Source: Deinococcus aetherius (GTDB lineage Bacteria > Deinococcota > Deinococci > Deinococcales > Deinococcaceae). Taken from it: 64,000 nt of DNA. The translations under genes were made by a program, and so were the position numbers. The DNA is taken from the NCBI RefSeq assembly GCF_025997855.1, contig NZ_AP026561.1, positions 620,001 to 684,000 of the forward strand, read 5' to 3'. Below, in pieces: positions 41,304 to 49,935 of the stretch (within the stretch, counting starts at the first letter, position 1; the number at the start of each line of letters is the position of its first letter). The notes below the pieces were generated by a model that had not been told where the DNA came from, made no database searches, and saw nothing but the letters and a program-made list of their open reading frames with translations.

Positions 41304-41906
41304 ATGAACAAGCACCCCCACACGCACGGCAGCACACCAGCGTCCGCACCCCGCCCGTGGGCACGCCTGTTGCACCGCTGGCCCACAGTGCTGGGGCTGG
41401 TGGTCGCGGGCCTGACGGCGTTCGACCTGAAGCTCGACCGGGATTTCGTCTCGGTCCTGTCCGCCCTGATCGTGCTGATCGCCGTGGTCTACCCCGGCGC
41501 GGCCCTCCTGGGGCGGCGCCAGGCGGCCTGGTGGGTCTTGCTGACAGGCCTGGTGGTCATCGCGGCCATCCTCGGGCTTGACCTGAGCGTTTCGCCCGCG
41601 CTCGTCCTCTTCGTGGCGGGCCTCGCCGCGCTGGGGTGGGGCCTGGCACGAGATCAGTGGCGGGCGGTCCGTGACCTGCCGCTCGAAACCGTCGGCATGC
41701 TCGCGTTCAGCGCGCTGGCCTTCACCGCGCTCAGCGTCGAGGTGTCCTGGGCCGCCTATCTGGTGGCGGGTGCGCTTGTCAGCCACGCCGTGTGGGATGT
41801 GGTGCACCTGAAGTGGGGCCGGGTGGTCTCAGCCTCCTACGCCGAGTTCTGTTGGGTGCTGGACCTCACGCTGGGCGCCGCCATCCTGATTCTGATGCCG
41901 AGGTGA
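41304..41906 (+). CDS. Six-helix membrane protein of unknown function
   Basis: 200 aa. After a His-rich N-terminal tail (MNKHPHTHG), at least six hydrophobic segments follow (about 28-42, 48-66, 73-90, 95-110, 127-145, 150-168, with a last one at 180-198). No catalytic motif is seen; VSHAVWDVVHLKWGRVVSASYAEFCWVLDL near the C-terminus is the most distinctive part. A good ribosome-binding site (AAAGGAGC) precedes the ATG. It stands alone after the CHAT remnant. Confidence 0.7.
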   Translation: MNKHPHTHGSTPASAPRPWARLLHRWPTVLGLVVAGLTAFDLKLDRDFVSVLSALIVLIAVVYPGAALLGRRQAAWWVLLTGLVVIAAILGLDLSVSPALVLFVAGLAALGWGLARDQWRAVRDLPLETVGMLAFSALAFTALSVEVSWAAYLVAGALVSHAVWDVVHLKWGRVVSASYAEFCWVLDLTLGAAILILMPR

Positions 41907-42320
41907 AGGATGGTGGGTGCTGGCCAGAGGGCTGCACCCTGCGGGTGACGCCAGCTCGGTGCGCTCTCACCAGCGGTCCATGGCCCCCACGGGATCTCGC
42001 GTTTCACAGGGCCGCCCTCACCGGGGGGCGACCGCACCAGGCTGCCCTGGCTAGACCCGCGTTGTGGCGGGGCGTACTCTGCCACAACGCGCCGATGGGC
42101 ACTTCTTGCAGGGGCACTGCACGCATTCACACGCTCGCCCTGCTCAACCGGGGTGCGCGTGTGGCTGGCCGTGCCTGCCCCAGGGGCAACGACGCCCCGT
42201 CCAGGTCATACGCGCCACATGACGACGAACCACAGCTACCTGGGCGCTACCCTCGGGACAAGATCAGGAGAAGAAAACAGTCGTGAACGCCCACCACCAC
42301 GCTCCCCGATGTCGGCCTTT
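41907..42320. other. Gene-free interval
   Basis: 414 bp between the membrane protein and the convergent reductase-like gene. Short frames exist but none has a ribosome-binding site or recognisable motif. Confidence 0.4.
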
Positions 42321-42884
42321 TCATTGAGGCGCTTTCTCCGGTTGGTAGCGCAGCAAGAGCACGCCCAGGGGGAGCGCCCTCGACTCCACCAGCTCGAGCG
42401 TCAACACCTGCGCCGCCTCACGGAAGAGCCTGGCCCCGCCGCCCACGACCATGGGATGCACCAGCAATTGAAGCTCGTCAACGAGCCCCGCCGCCAGCAG
42501 GGTCTGGACCAGCGCCGCGCTGCCGTGCACGAGGATGTCCCCGCCCTCTTGCCGCTTGAGCCGACCGATCTCCTCAACCGCGTCGCCCCGGATGATCGTC
42601 GTGTTGTTCCACTCCGCTTTCTCAAGGCTTGAGGAGACGACGTATTTCTTCATGCTGTTCAACTTGTCGGCGACGCCCATCTCGTTGTTCCTCAGGGCGG
42701 ACCAGTGCGGCGCGAGCATCTCGTAGGTCACGCGACCCAGCAGGTACGCGTCGCTGCCCTGGATGCCCTGGAAAATTACCTCGGCCCTCTCGTCGCCGTG
42801 GTACGGGAAGTCCCACTGTCCCATCGACGCGGCGTCGAACATGCCGTCGAGCGTCATGCGTTCGAGAACGATGAGTCTTCGCAT
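42321..42884 (-). CDS. Dihydrofolate reductase-fold (RibD C-terminal-like) protein, copy 1
   Basis: 187 aa from ATG 42884 (AGGAGG upstream). The fold is shown by RRLIVLERMTLDGMFD, SDAYLLGRVTYEMLAPHW, then KLNSMKKYVVSSSLEKAEWNNTTII, GGDILVHGSAALVQTLLAAGLVDELQLLVHPMVVGGGARLF. These YyaP/YwjB-like proteins bind NADPH; substrates are unknown. Two further copies lie at 44730-45281 and 46328-46957, all on the same strand. Confidence 0.83.
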   Translation of the reverse strand: MRRLIVLERMTLDGMFDAASMGQWDFPYHGDERAEVIFQGIQGSDAYLLGRVTYEMLAPHWSALRNNEMGVADKLNSMKKYVVSSSLEKAEWNNTTIIRGDAVEEIGRLKRQEGGDILVHGSAALVQTLLAAGLVDELQLLVHPMVVGGGARLFREAAQVLTLELVESRALPLGVLLLRYQPEKAPQ

Positions 42885-43008
42885 CGTCTTGCCTCCTCGG
42901 CCGGTCTCATTGGGTTCACTCCAACCACCCGCCATATAACCACTCCCCTCTTTCTCTACCGGTCCTCCGAATGGGGGAAGAGGTTGAGGGATAAGGGTGC
43001 TTGCATCC

Positions 43009-43713
43009 TCACTCGTAATACTCCGGCAGCTTTTTCAGCCCTTCCCACTGGGCCTGGTCATGCCCGAAAATAACCAACCCGACATGCTCGCGTTCCGCCA
43101 GATCAAGCAGCTTCACGGTGCTGGCCCGGGTCGCTTCGGCGTCGGGGTTGCTCCCGTCGTCCTGCTCGTCACGGGTAAAGCCCGCAGCGAAGGGGACTGC
43201 GTCAACCGTCAACAAAGTCGCCCCCGTTTTGGGCAGCCGCACCAGCACCGATTGATGTCCTGGCACATGCCCACTCGTCTCGATCAGCGTCAGCCCTGGC
43301 AGCAGTTCCGTGTCCCCGTCCACCAGCCGAATACGTTCCATGGGCTGATCCCATTCAGGTCGTGTGGCCGCAAAACGGGGGTTACTCGCCGCATCCAGGT
43401 GATGCACACGTTGAACGACATACTGTGCCTTCGTGAATGCCGCGTGCCTTCCGGCATGGTCGATATCGTAATGGGTCGAGATGACAACATCGATATCGTC
43501 CGGTTTTAGGCCGATGCTCGCCAACTGCTCGATTACGTCCTGCCCATTCTCGAACTCAGTTTCTCCTTCAGGCATGATCTCCGGGAGGCCGCTGTCAATC
43601 AGGATGTTTTTGCCGTCCTCCGTCTGCACCAGGGAGCAAACAATCGGAATCTGGTATTCAGGCATGGATCCCACCTGCATCAGATAAAGACGCTTCACGG
43701 CATTCCGGCTCAT
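43009..43713 (-). CDS. Metallo-beta-lactamase-fold N-acyl homoserine lactonase-like hydrolase
   Basis: 234 aa from ATG 43713 (AGGGAGGAG upstream). The sequence follows AHL-lactonase relatives: IPIVCSLVQTEDGKNILIDSGLP, then metal motif STHYDIDHAGRHAAF (H81, D83, D85, H86; a His in the usual HxHxDH is Asp here), IETSGHVPGHQSVLV, LLTVDAVPF and VIFGHDQAQW. Predicted to hydrolyse lactones; quorum-quenching is possible but untested. The HxDxDH form occurs in a subfamily, so it does not prove loss of activity. Confidence 0.78.
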   Translation of the reverse strand: MSRNAVKRLYLMQVGSMPEYQIPIVCSLVQTEDGKNILIDSGLPEIMPEGETEFENGQDVIEQLASIGLKPDDIDVVISTHYDIDHAGRHAAFTKAQYVVQRVHHLDAASNPRFAATRPEWDQPMERIRLVDGDTELLPGLTLIETSGHVPGHQSVLVRLPKTGATLLTVDAVPFAAGFTRDEQDDGSNPDAEATRASTVKLLDLAEREHVGLVIFGHDQAQWEGLKKLPEYYE

Positions 43714-43846
43714 ACGCTCCTCCCTGAAGTCGAACCTACGTTTTCGGCCATGAAGACTTGAGGCCTGAGGCTTGAATCTCGAACAGACCCAGATGACCCA
43801 GCCGGACCGGCTCTCCCGCCTCTTTGGCTTGCTGAGCCTGCCTCCA

Positions 43847-44662
43847 CTACGGGGCGCCGAGAAATGAAGTGACGGCGGGCAGCAACAGAGGTGACTGCAA
43901 GATGTCGTAGTGGGTTGCGCCGGGCAGGACGGCGAGGCGGTGCGCGGTTCGGCCAGAGCCGTCCCAGCCCGCGTCCCGCAGGCCACCCCCCAGCAGCGCG
44001 AAGAACTCGGCGGCGTGGGCAGGAGCGAAGCTGTCAGCGTCCCCGGCGACGATCAGGGCCGGATTCTGGAACCCCCGGAGTTCGTCGGCCCAGTCGTACT
44101 CGCTGTTCACCACCTCGCCCACCCGGGTGACCAGCCTCGGCCACTCGTCGGGGCGAGGGGCAATGCTGGCGTAGAGCTTATGCATGGGCCCCTGCTTCAG
44201 ACCCTCCGCAGCGTGAGGACCAATCTGGGCCATACCCTCTCGTACCTCCTGGAACCAGCCGCTGCGGCGGAACGGGAACGACACGACGACCAGCTTGCGG
44301 AGTAACCCTGGGTGCTGGAGGGCGAACCTCAGGGCCACGCCCGCCCCCAGCGAATAGCCGAGCACGTCAGCCCGGGGGAGATCCAGGTGCCCCAGCAGTA
44401 CAGCGATGTCGTCGCCCAGGGTCTCGAAGCGCATCGGGCGGTCGATGTCCGCCGTACGGCCGTGTGCCTGCAAATCCACGGCGATCACTTCCCGCCCGGC
44501 GGACAGTGCGGGAATCAGCCCGCTGAACATGGAGGTCGCCCCGAAGCCTCCGTGTAAGAGGACCAGCGGCGCCTGATCGGGTCGGGGGGCGCCGTGCCGC
44601 TCGTAGTACAGGTTCAGTCCGCCCAACTCGGTGTAGGTGCCCTCGGTGGCTTGATAGGTCAT
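43847..44662 (-). CDS. Alpha/beta-fold hydrolase
   Basis: 271 aa. [18 protein letters not shown] (34-51, oxyanion), nucleophile elbow [12 protein letters not shown] (S104), acid in [18 protein letters not shown] and histidine in [10 protein letters not shown]. The triad is intact, unlike the paralogue at 20138-21124. A clear ribosome-binding site (GAGAGGAGTG) lies upstream. It is one of two such hydrolases interleaved with reductase-like genes; the substrate cannot be inferred. Confidence 0.84.
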   Translation of the reverse strand: MTYQATEGTYTELGGLNLYYERHGAPRPDQAPLVLLHGGFGATSMFSGLIPALSAGREVIAVDLQAHGRTADIDRPMRFETLGDDIAVLLGHLDLPRADVLGYSLGAGVALRFALQHPGLLRKLVVVSFPFRRSGWFQEVREGMAQIGPHAAEGLKQGPMHKLYASIAPRPDEWPRLVTRVGEVVNSEYDWADELRGFQNPALIVAGDADSFAPAHAAEFFALLGGGLRDAGWDGSGRTAHRLAVLPGATHYDILQSPLLLPAVTSFLGAP

Positions 44663-44729
44663 GGGTTCACTCCTCTCATCAGGGTAGACGCGTCCGCTGC
44701 GGCTGACCCACAGGCCCGGTTGGCGGCGA

Positions 44730-45281
44730 TCAGCTCGGGGAGGTCCCAGTTGCAGGCTCGTAGGTCAACAGCAGCACACCCGAGCCGAGGTCCCGCGAGG
44801 CGGTGAGGTGCAGCGGCAGCCGGTCCCCGCCCGAGAACAGGCGCTTGCCGTTCCCCAGGACCAGCGGGTAGACCATCAGGCGCAGTTCGTCCACCAGGCC
44901 GTGCCGCAACAGCGTCTGGACAAGGGTGCCGCTGCCGTAGACCAGGAGGTTCCCGCCCTCCTGCCGCTTCAGGGCCTCCACCGCCGTGGCCACGTCCCCC
45001 TCAAGGGCGGTGGCATTCCACTCCAGGGAGCGCAGGGTGGTCGTGGCGACGAACTTCGGCAGGCTGTTCATCCGTTCCCCGAATGCCCCGGTGTCGGTGG
45101 CGGTCGGCCAGTACCGGGCGAAGCCCTCGTAGGTCACACGGCCCAGCAGGAGGGCGCCACTCTCGAAGAGTTCGTCGTGCTTGAACTGGCCGTCGTCCGG
45201 GTTGTAGTCGCTCTGCCAGGGGGTGGAGTCCTCGTACACGCCGTCGAGAGTTAGAAACTCGGTCACGATCACCTTCCGCAT
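44730..45281 (-). CDS. Dihydrofolate reductase-fold (RibD C-terminal-like) protein, copy 2
   Basis: 183 aa. RKVIVTEFLTLDGVYED, GALLLGRVTYEGFARYWP, FGERMNSLPKFVATTTL and GGNLLVYGSGTLVQTLLRHGLVDELRLMVYPLVLGNGKRLFSGGD match the family. It is closest in pattern to copy 1 (the same GG-ILV-GS-LVQTLL-GLVDEL block), consistent with local duplication and divergence. It is separated from the next hydrolase gene by 67 bp on the same strand. Confidence 0.85.
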   Translation of the reverse strand: MRKVIVTEFLTLDGVYEDSTPWQSDYNPDDGQFKHDELFESGALLLGRVTYEGFARYWPTATDTGAFGERMNSLPKFVATTTLRSLEWNATALEGDVATAVEALKRQEGGNLLVYGSGTLVQTLLRHGLVDELRLMVYPLVLGNGKRLFSGGDRLPLHLTASRDLGSGVLLLTYEPATGTSPS

Positions 45282-45348
45282 ATGGGCTCCTTGTGCGGCT
45301 CATCTTGTGGTCTTCTTGGAGGGCGATGCTCCTCGCGGGCTGACGTGT

Positions 45349-46143
45349 TCAGCTCAAGAAAAACTCCTCCAGCACGGGGGCGAGCACGGGTGCCGCCACC
45401 GCGTGAGTCTGGCCTTCCAGGGTGCGCCAGTCTGCGTCGGGGATGGCCCGTGCGAGCTTCTCCGCCGTCTGGTGCATGAACCCATAACTGGCCCCGCCGA
45501 CCAGGATCAGCGTGGGGACCGTGACGCTGGCGGCCCGCTCCACGGGTACCGCAGCCTCATCCCCCATCAGGGCGCCATGGTCGTAGGCCAGGGTGGGGGC
45601 GACCGCCTCGTTCATCGGCCACGTCGGGGCCGGGCGCATTCCCTCGATCCGCTCGGCAGGGACGCCCACCAGCCGCAGAAAGAGCGCCATCGCGTCGCCC
45701 CGGCGGCCCTGGGCCAGCCGTTCCCGGAGCTGCCCGGTGTATTCCTTCCACCGCTGCCGGGCGGCCTCATCGTCGTTGAAGGGGGGCTCGTACATCGCCA
45801 GTTTCCTGATCTTGGTAGGAAGCGTGGTGACCGCCTCCATCGCCAGAACGGCGCCGCTGGACATGCCGTAGAGAAAGGTTGAGCCTCCCACCGCATCGAT
45901 CAGAGCCTCGATGTCTTCGATCTCGCGCTCCTCAGCGAACGGCAGGGTGTCCGTGCTCTCGCCCCTCCCCCGACGGTCGTACTGAACCACGGTGAAGTGC
46001 CGCGCCAGCAGGTCGGCCAGTTGTCTCATGCTCCGGTCGGTGGCCCGGTATTGGGTGGCCCCGTGAATCAGGATCAGCGCCGGACCTGTTCCTGACTGAT
46101 CGAAGGCGATGACCGTGCCGTCTTTAGAAGAGACCGTCTTCAT
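45349..46143 (-). CDS. Alpha/beta-fold hydrolase (GMSSG type)
   Basis: 264 aa from ATG 46143. Motifs: LILIHGATQYRATDRSM (23-39), VVQYDRRGRGEST, nucleophile elbow FLYGMSSGAVLAME (S95) and terminal LEGQTHAVAAPVLAPVLEEF with the histidine. The acid residue is not in its most common place (VGGASYGFMHQTA). It resembles the other hydrolase only in fold. Frames open beyond the ATG have no support. Confidence 0.82.
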   Translation of the reverse strand: MKTVSSKDGTVIAFDQSGTGPALILIHGATQYRATDRSMRQLADLLARHFTVVQYDRRGRGESTDTLPFAEEREIEDIEALIDAVGGSTFLYGMSSGAVLAMEAVTTLPTKIRKLAMYEPPFNDDEAARQRWKEYTGQLRERLAQGRRGDAMALFLRLVGVPAERIEGMRPAPTWPMNEAVAPTLAYDHGALMGDEAAVPVERAASVTVPTLILVGGASYGFMHQTAEKLARAIPDADWRTLEGQTHAVAAPVLAPVLEEFFLS

Positions 46144-46327
46144 GGGTTCCCCCTGGTCTGGCGCCAGCCGCCCGCACGGTTGTTGGTCATGATCGGCTTG
46201 AACATTGCGGGCGCATATCGAGCCCCGTTCGCAACGTGCCTGCCTACCACACCGCATGCACGGCTCAGGTGCACGGCGCCCATGTGCGCGCCGTCATCCG
46301 CCATCGCCTCGGCACGTCGAGTCACAC

Positions 46328-46957
46328 TCAAGCCGGACGATAAACCAGCGAGATCGCGCCACCGCCGAACGTCCTGGTGCCCACGAGTTGGAAGTCGACG
46401 GGTTTGGACAACCCGGAAAACAGGGAGACACCCTGGCCGAGCGCGACCGGACAGACCAAGAGGTGATATTCGTCGATGAGACCGCTGGCTGCAAGAGCCT
46501 GAGCAAAACTGGCGCCGCCGAGCGCCCTGATATCTTTGCCGGGCTGCGTCTTGAGTCGAGCGACTTCGTCGGAAAGGTCACCACTCGCGACCATGGGGTT
46601 GGCCCAGGAGCCCTGGACCGGCGCGGCTGGCTCTGACTCACGTTGCGCGCGCTCGGCGTCAGTCCTTGCCGTCGTCGCCTGACCGCCCGGCGCACCAGCA
46701 AGGCCCTTCCTCGTGAACACGACCTTGGGAATCGCGTTCATCGGGGCGGCGAATGGCAGGTCAGAGGAGGGCCAAAAGGTCGCCATGTCGCGGTAGGAGC
46801 GGCTGCCCATGGCGATCAAGCCCGCCTGCCACAGGTGATCGACGATCCACTCATCCGTCGCGTCGTCTCCAGACTTGAAGATCCAGTCAGCTTCGCCGCC
46901 CGGGCCGCTGACAAAGCCATCGAGTGAGACGAACATTCCCAGCACCAATTTCCTCAT
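46328..46957 (-). CDS. Dihydrofolate reductase-fold (RibD C-terminal-like) protein, copy 3
   Basis: 209 aa: RKLVLGMFVSLDGFVSGPGGEADWIF, LIAMGSRSYRDMATFWPS, then an insertion (about 100-125) not present in the other two copies, GKDIRALGGASFAQALAASGLIDEYHLLVCPVALGQGVSLFSGL, and a final beta strand GGAISLVYRP. A strong ribosome-binding site (GGAGGAACG) precedes the ATG. It diverges from a TetR gene whose likely operator at 47076-47092 could also control it. Confidence 0.85.
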   Translation of the reverse strand: MRKLVLGMFVSLDGFVSGPGGEADWIFKSGDDATDEWIVDHLWQAGLIAMGSRSYRDMATFWPSSDLPFAAPMNAIPKVVFTRKGLAGAPGGQATTARTDAERAQRESEPAAPVQGSWANPMVASGDLSDEVARLKTQPGKDIRALGGASFAQALAASGLIDEYHLLVCPVALGQGVSLFSGLSKPVDFQLVGTRTFGGGAISLVYRPA

Positions 46958-47075
46958 CGTTCCTCCATGGCCTCATCTAATCTGTCTGTGGCGGAGCCTC
47001 CGCCTCCTGGCCCTGCGATTGCCGCCCGGCACGGTACCGCAGCACGATGCAACCGCCCCGGGCCCTCACGCCGCT

Positions 47076-47092
47076 TGTGAACACTGTTTACA
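47076..47092. promoter_or_regulatory. TetR-type imperfect palindrome
   Basis: TGTGAACA, C, TGTTTACA: arms match at 7 of 8 positions. It lies 39 bp before the GTG start of the TetR gene and about 120 bp upstream of the divergent reductase-like gene, in a local AT-rich stretch that also holds the likely promoter. Confidence 0.55.
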
Positions 47093-47130
47093 TTAATACG
47101 CCAGACACAGAATTGCAACCGAGGATATGT

Positions 47131-47775
47131 GTGTCGAAGAAGAGCGAACGAAGATCCGAGCGGGCCACCTACCGGCACGGCGACCTACACGGCGCCCTGG
47201 TACGCGCGGGCCTCGACCTCGCCCGCGACGGCGGCCCGGAGGCGGTCGTGCTGCGCGAGGCCACCCGCCGCGCCGGGGTGGCCCCCAGCGCCGCCTATCG
47301 CCACTTCGCCGACCGCGAAGCGCTGCTCGCCGCCGTCTGCTCTGCGGCCCAGGCGGAGTTCGCCCGCGCCATTGAGGCCGAGCAGGCGGCGGTTGACCCC
47401 GGACTAGCGGGGGTGGCGCTGGCCCGGGCGCGGTTTTGGGCGGTGGGGCTCGGCTATATGGGGTTTGCCCGACGCGAGCCGGGCCTCTTCCAGGCCGCCT
47501 TCTGGCTGTCGCGCGATCTCAACCGGGCGACCAGCCCGGAGCGGCGGGGCGAGACCGGTCTGACCCCTTTTGAGCTGCTGGGCGCGGCCCTGGACGGCCT
47601 GGTCGCGGCTGGCGTACTTCCACCAGAGCGGCGCCCGGGGGCGGAGTTGCTGGCCTGGTCGGCGGTGCACGGCCTGGCCACCCTGCGCACCGAGGGGCCG
47701 CTGGGCGGGCTGCCTGCCGACCAGATCGAGGCCCTCGAGCGGCGGCTGGTGGAGTCGGTCGAGCGCGGCTTGTGA
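47131..47775 (+). CDS. TetR-family transcriptional regulator
   Basis: 214 aa from GTG 47131 (GAGG six bases upstream). The helix-turn-helix reads YRHGDLHGALVRAGLDLARDGGPEAVVLREATRRAGVAPSAAYRHFADREALLAAV, a standard TetR module. The C-terminal domain (GLGYMGFARREPGLFQAAFW) resembles the TetR_C_33/WHG group. Controlled genes are probably its own and the divergent DHFR-like gene. The end converges with a DUF1772 fragment. Confidence 0.88.
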   Translation: MSKKSERRSERATYRHGDLHGALVRAGLDLARDGGPEAVVLREATRRAGVAPSAAYRHFADREALLAAVCSAAQAEFARAIEAEQAAVDPGLAGVALARARFWAVGLGYMGFARREPGLFQAAFWLSRDLNRATSPERRGETGLTPFELLGAALDGLVAAGVLPPERRPGAELLAWSAVHGLATLRTEGPLGGLPADQIEALERRLVESVERGL

Positions 47776-47814
47776 GGCCAGGTCCGAGGAAGACGCGGCG
47801 CTGCCACCGGGTCT

Positions 47815-47982
47815 TCATCCCAGCCGCAGGGAGGCGAGCGCGAAGGCCGCCGTGGACAGCAGACAGCCGACCGCCCGCACCGTGTTCCAGGCGGTCCAGG
47901 GTCCCAGATAGGCACGCCAGACCTCTGCCCCCGCCGGACTGCCGGGCTGGGCCGCCTCACCACCGCGTGACAGGTGCCCCAT
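47815..47982 (-). pseudogene. C-terminal fragment of a DUF1772 protein
   Basis: 55 codons starting at an ATG (47982). The second half, AEVWRAYLGPWTAWNTVRAVGCLLSTAAFALAS, matches the last loop and helix of DUF1772 (anthrone oxygenase-like) proteins, where W..Y...WT.WN..R is conserved. The first three helices are absent, so this is a remnant; translation as a 55-aa peptide cannot be excluded. Confidence 0.5.
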
Positions 47983-48009
47983 GGGAAGACCGGACGGAAG
48001 ACGGCGAGG

Positions 48010-48606
48010 TCAGGCCCGCAACGATTCCAAGAGCACGTCGAGGGCCTCGCCCGCCTCGGCCAGCGCCGCGTCGGGCTGCGGCGACTGCGCGATCCAGAGC
48101 GCAGCCTCGTTCATGGCGCCGGACAGCAGGTGAACGCTGGCTCCCAGCGGCACATCCCGCAGCTCGCCGATCTTCTGGAGGGCCAGCAGCCCTTCACGCA
48201 GCGAGCGCACCGCGTGGGCCTGATCCAGGTCGCGCCAGACGCGCCAGCCCACCACCGCCGGCCCGTCGAGCAGCATGATGCGCCGCACCTCCGGATCGAG
48301 GCTGGCGCGCATAAAGGCCTGACAGCCCAGGCGGAGCTGCGCCCAGGGGTCCGCGCCCTGAGAGGCGGCCAGTTCGACGCGGACCGCGACCTCGGCCTGA
48401 ACTGCGCCCAAGACGGCGACGAACAGATCCTGTTTGTCCTTGAAGTGATGGTAGAGCGCGCCGCGCGTGACGCCGGCGCGCTCCACGAGGTCGGCGGTAG
48501 AAGTGTGGGCGTAGCCGCGCTCGGTGAACAGCTCGCGGCCAGCCACGATCAGGCTCTGTACCGTCCGCTCGCGCTGGGCGGCCTTGGTGGTGGGGCGTTC
48601 GGGCAT
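48010..48606 (-). CDS. TetR-family transcriptional regulator
   Basis: 198 aa from ATG 48606 (CGGAGG upstream). [53 protein letters not shown] is a near-consensus TetR DNA-binding domain (AcrR/QacR style), followed by a ligand domain with the SLRADVLLESL-type end. It diverges from a VOC-family gene with an 86-bp intergenic region holding a long palindrome. It probably represses both genes. Confidence 0.9.
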   Translation of the reverse strand: MPERPTTKAAQRERTVQSLIVAGRELFTERGYAHTSTADLVERAGVTRGALYHHFKDKQDLFVAVLGAVQAEVAVRVELAASQGADPWAQLRLGCQAFMRASLDPEVRRIMLLDGPAVVGWRVWRDLDQAHAVRSLREGLLALQKIGELRDVPLGASVHLLSGAMNEAALWIAQSPQPDAALAEAGEALDVLLESLRA

Positions 48607-48628
48607 GGCGCAACCTCCGGTTTGACAA

Positions 48629-48673
48629 ACATACCGACTGTCTGTATTTTTTACATACATACAGTCGGTATGT
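48629..48673. promoter_or_regulatory. Long palindromic TetR operator between divergent genes
   Basis: ACATACCGACTGT (48629-48641) and ACAGTCGGTATGT (48661-48673) are perfect 13-bp inverted arms; matching continues inward with one mismatch. The left arm with its neighbours also forms a shorter dyad of the type ATAC-N-GAC-N-GTC-N-GTAT. The layout allows two dimers to bind. It lies 19 bp before the VOC start and 22 bp before the TetR start, overlapping both promoters. Confidence 0.78.
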
Positions 48674-48692
48674 CACCTGGAATGGAGGAACC

Positions 48693-49115
48693 ATGGCCCT
48701 GTCGAGCTTCTATCCGGTCATCCAGACGCGGGACATTGCTGCGTCGCGCACCTTCTACGCGGAGCACTTCGGTTTCGAAGTCACCTTCGAAGCAGATTGG
48801 TACGTCAGCCTGCGGTGTCCTGACCCGTGTGGCTACGAACTGGGCCTCGTGCAGGCCGACCACCCCACCGTGCCGGACGGGTTTCGCCATCCGGTCCGCG
48901 GCCTGATCCTGAACTTCGAGGTCGAGGCCGTCGACGACGAGTACCGGCGCCTGATCGAGCGGGCCGGATTGCCGCTGCACCGCAGCCTGCGCAGCGAGGC
49001 GTTCGGCCAGCGCCACTTCATCACGGCCGACCCGAATGGCGTGCTGATCGACGTCATCACCGTCATCCCGCCGACGCCGGAGTACGCCGCGCAGTACCTG
49101 AACCCGCCAAAGTAA
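48693..49115 (+). CDS. VOC-family glyoxalase/bleomycin-resistance-like protein
   Basis: 140 aa. [40 protein letters not shown], then [30 protein letters not shown] and [24 protein letters not shown]. The VOC fold is complete, with a final Asp-Pro-Asn-Gly turn, and the 'Y.R' start resembles dioxygenase relatives that handle toxins. A good ribosome-binding site (TGGAGGAACC) precedes the ATG. It diverges from TetR with a shared operator, so it is probably an inducible resistance or detoxification protein. Confidence 0.85.
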   Translation: MALSSFYPVIQTRDIAASRTFYAEHFGFEVTFEADWYVSLRCPDPCGYELGLVQADHPTVPDGFRHPVRGLILNFEVEAVDDEYRRLIERAGLPLHRSLRSEAFGQRHFITADPNGVLIDVITVIPPTPEYAAQYLNPPK

Positions 49116-49275
49116 AGAGGTTCTGCGGGCCACGTCCGCCCGTGGAGCCCAGGCTGACCGTACCGGGTCGCCGGTTCAGGACACCGGGCGAACGCTGCGG
49201 GTGCGCCTGGGCACACGGCTGGCCCCCTCGCCGCAACCGTTGTCCAGGCAAGCGTCTTCACCGGCACAGCGGGCA

Positions 49276-49935
49276 TCACAGCAGCCCCAGCGCTCTGGCC
49301 TGTAGGGCGGCCTGCGTGCGGTCCCGAACGCCCAGCTTGCCCAGCACGTTCGTCACGTGGTTCTTGACCGTGCCCTCCGACAGGTGCAGGGCTGCGGCGA
49401 TCTCCCTGTTGCTCGCGCCCACCGCGAGCAGCCGCAGCACCTGACGCTCGCGTTCGGAGAGCGCCTCGCTCGGCGGCTCGGCCAGCAGCGCGGGGGCCGC
49501 GACCTCCGACAGGCGCGCGAACTCCGCGACGACCTTCGCCGCCACCGAGGGCTGCAACACGGTCTCGTTCCTCGCCGCCGAGCGGATGGCCTCCACCAGC
49601 GTGGCGGCGCTCACGTCCTTGAGCAGGTAGCCCACCGCGCCCGCCCGCAGGGCGCCGTACACGTCCGCGTCCTCCTCGAAGGTCGTGAGGACCAGCACGC
49701 GGACCTGCGGATGGGCCGCCCGCAGCCGGGCGGTGGCCTCGACCCCGTTCATCACGGGCATGCGCAGGTCCATCAGCACCACCTGCGGCGCGAGGGCCGC
49801 CGCCCGCTCCAGCGCCTCCAGGCCGTTGGCGGCCTCGCCCACCACCTGGCACTCCGGGCGCGTCGAGAGCAGGGTGATCAGGCCCTCCCGGAACAGCGCC
49901 TGGTCATCCACGACCAGCACCCGGACAGGCCTCAC
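49276..49935 (-). CDS. NarL/LuxR-family response regulator
   Basis: 219 aa from GTG 49935, which overlaps the kinase stop by 4 bp. The receiver domain has VLVVDDQALFREGL (D10, D11), phospho-acceptor D56 (VVLMDLRMPVMNG) and K106 (GYLLKDVS). The output domain is LSERERQVLRLLAVGASNREIAAALHLSEGTVKNHVTNVLGKLGV, a LuxR-type helix-turn-helix. With the kinase next to it, it forms a two-component system of unknown stimulus. Confidence 0.93.
   Translation of the reverse strand: MRPVRVLVVDDQALFREGLITLLSTRPECQVVGEAANGLEALERAAALAPQVVLMDLRMPVMNGVEATARLRAAHPQVRVLVLTTFEEDADVYGALRAGAVGYLLKDVSAATLVEAIRSAARNETVLQPSVAAKVVAEFARLSEVAAPALLAEPPSEALSERERQVLRLLAVGASNREIAAALHLSEGTVKNHVTNVLGKLGVRDRTQAALQARALGLL

Noticed and set aside
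43009..43713. HxDxDH in the lactonase-like protein as a sign of inactivation
   Set aside because: This variant of the HxHxDH motif occurs in a subfamily of the fold, and all other motifs are intact.
49125..49170. Hairpin after the VOC gene (CCACG...CGTGG) as a terminator
   Set aside because: It has a bulge and no T-tract, so intrinsic termination cannot be supported.
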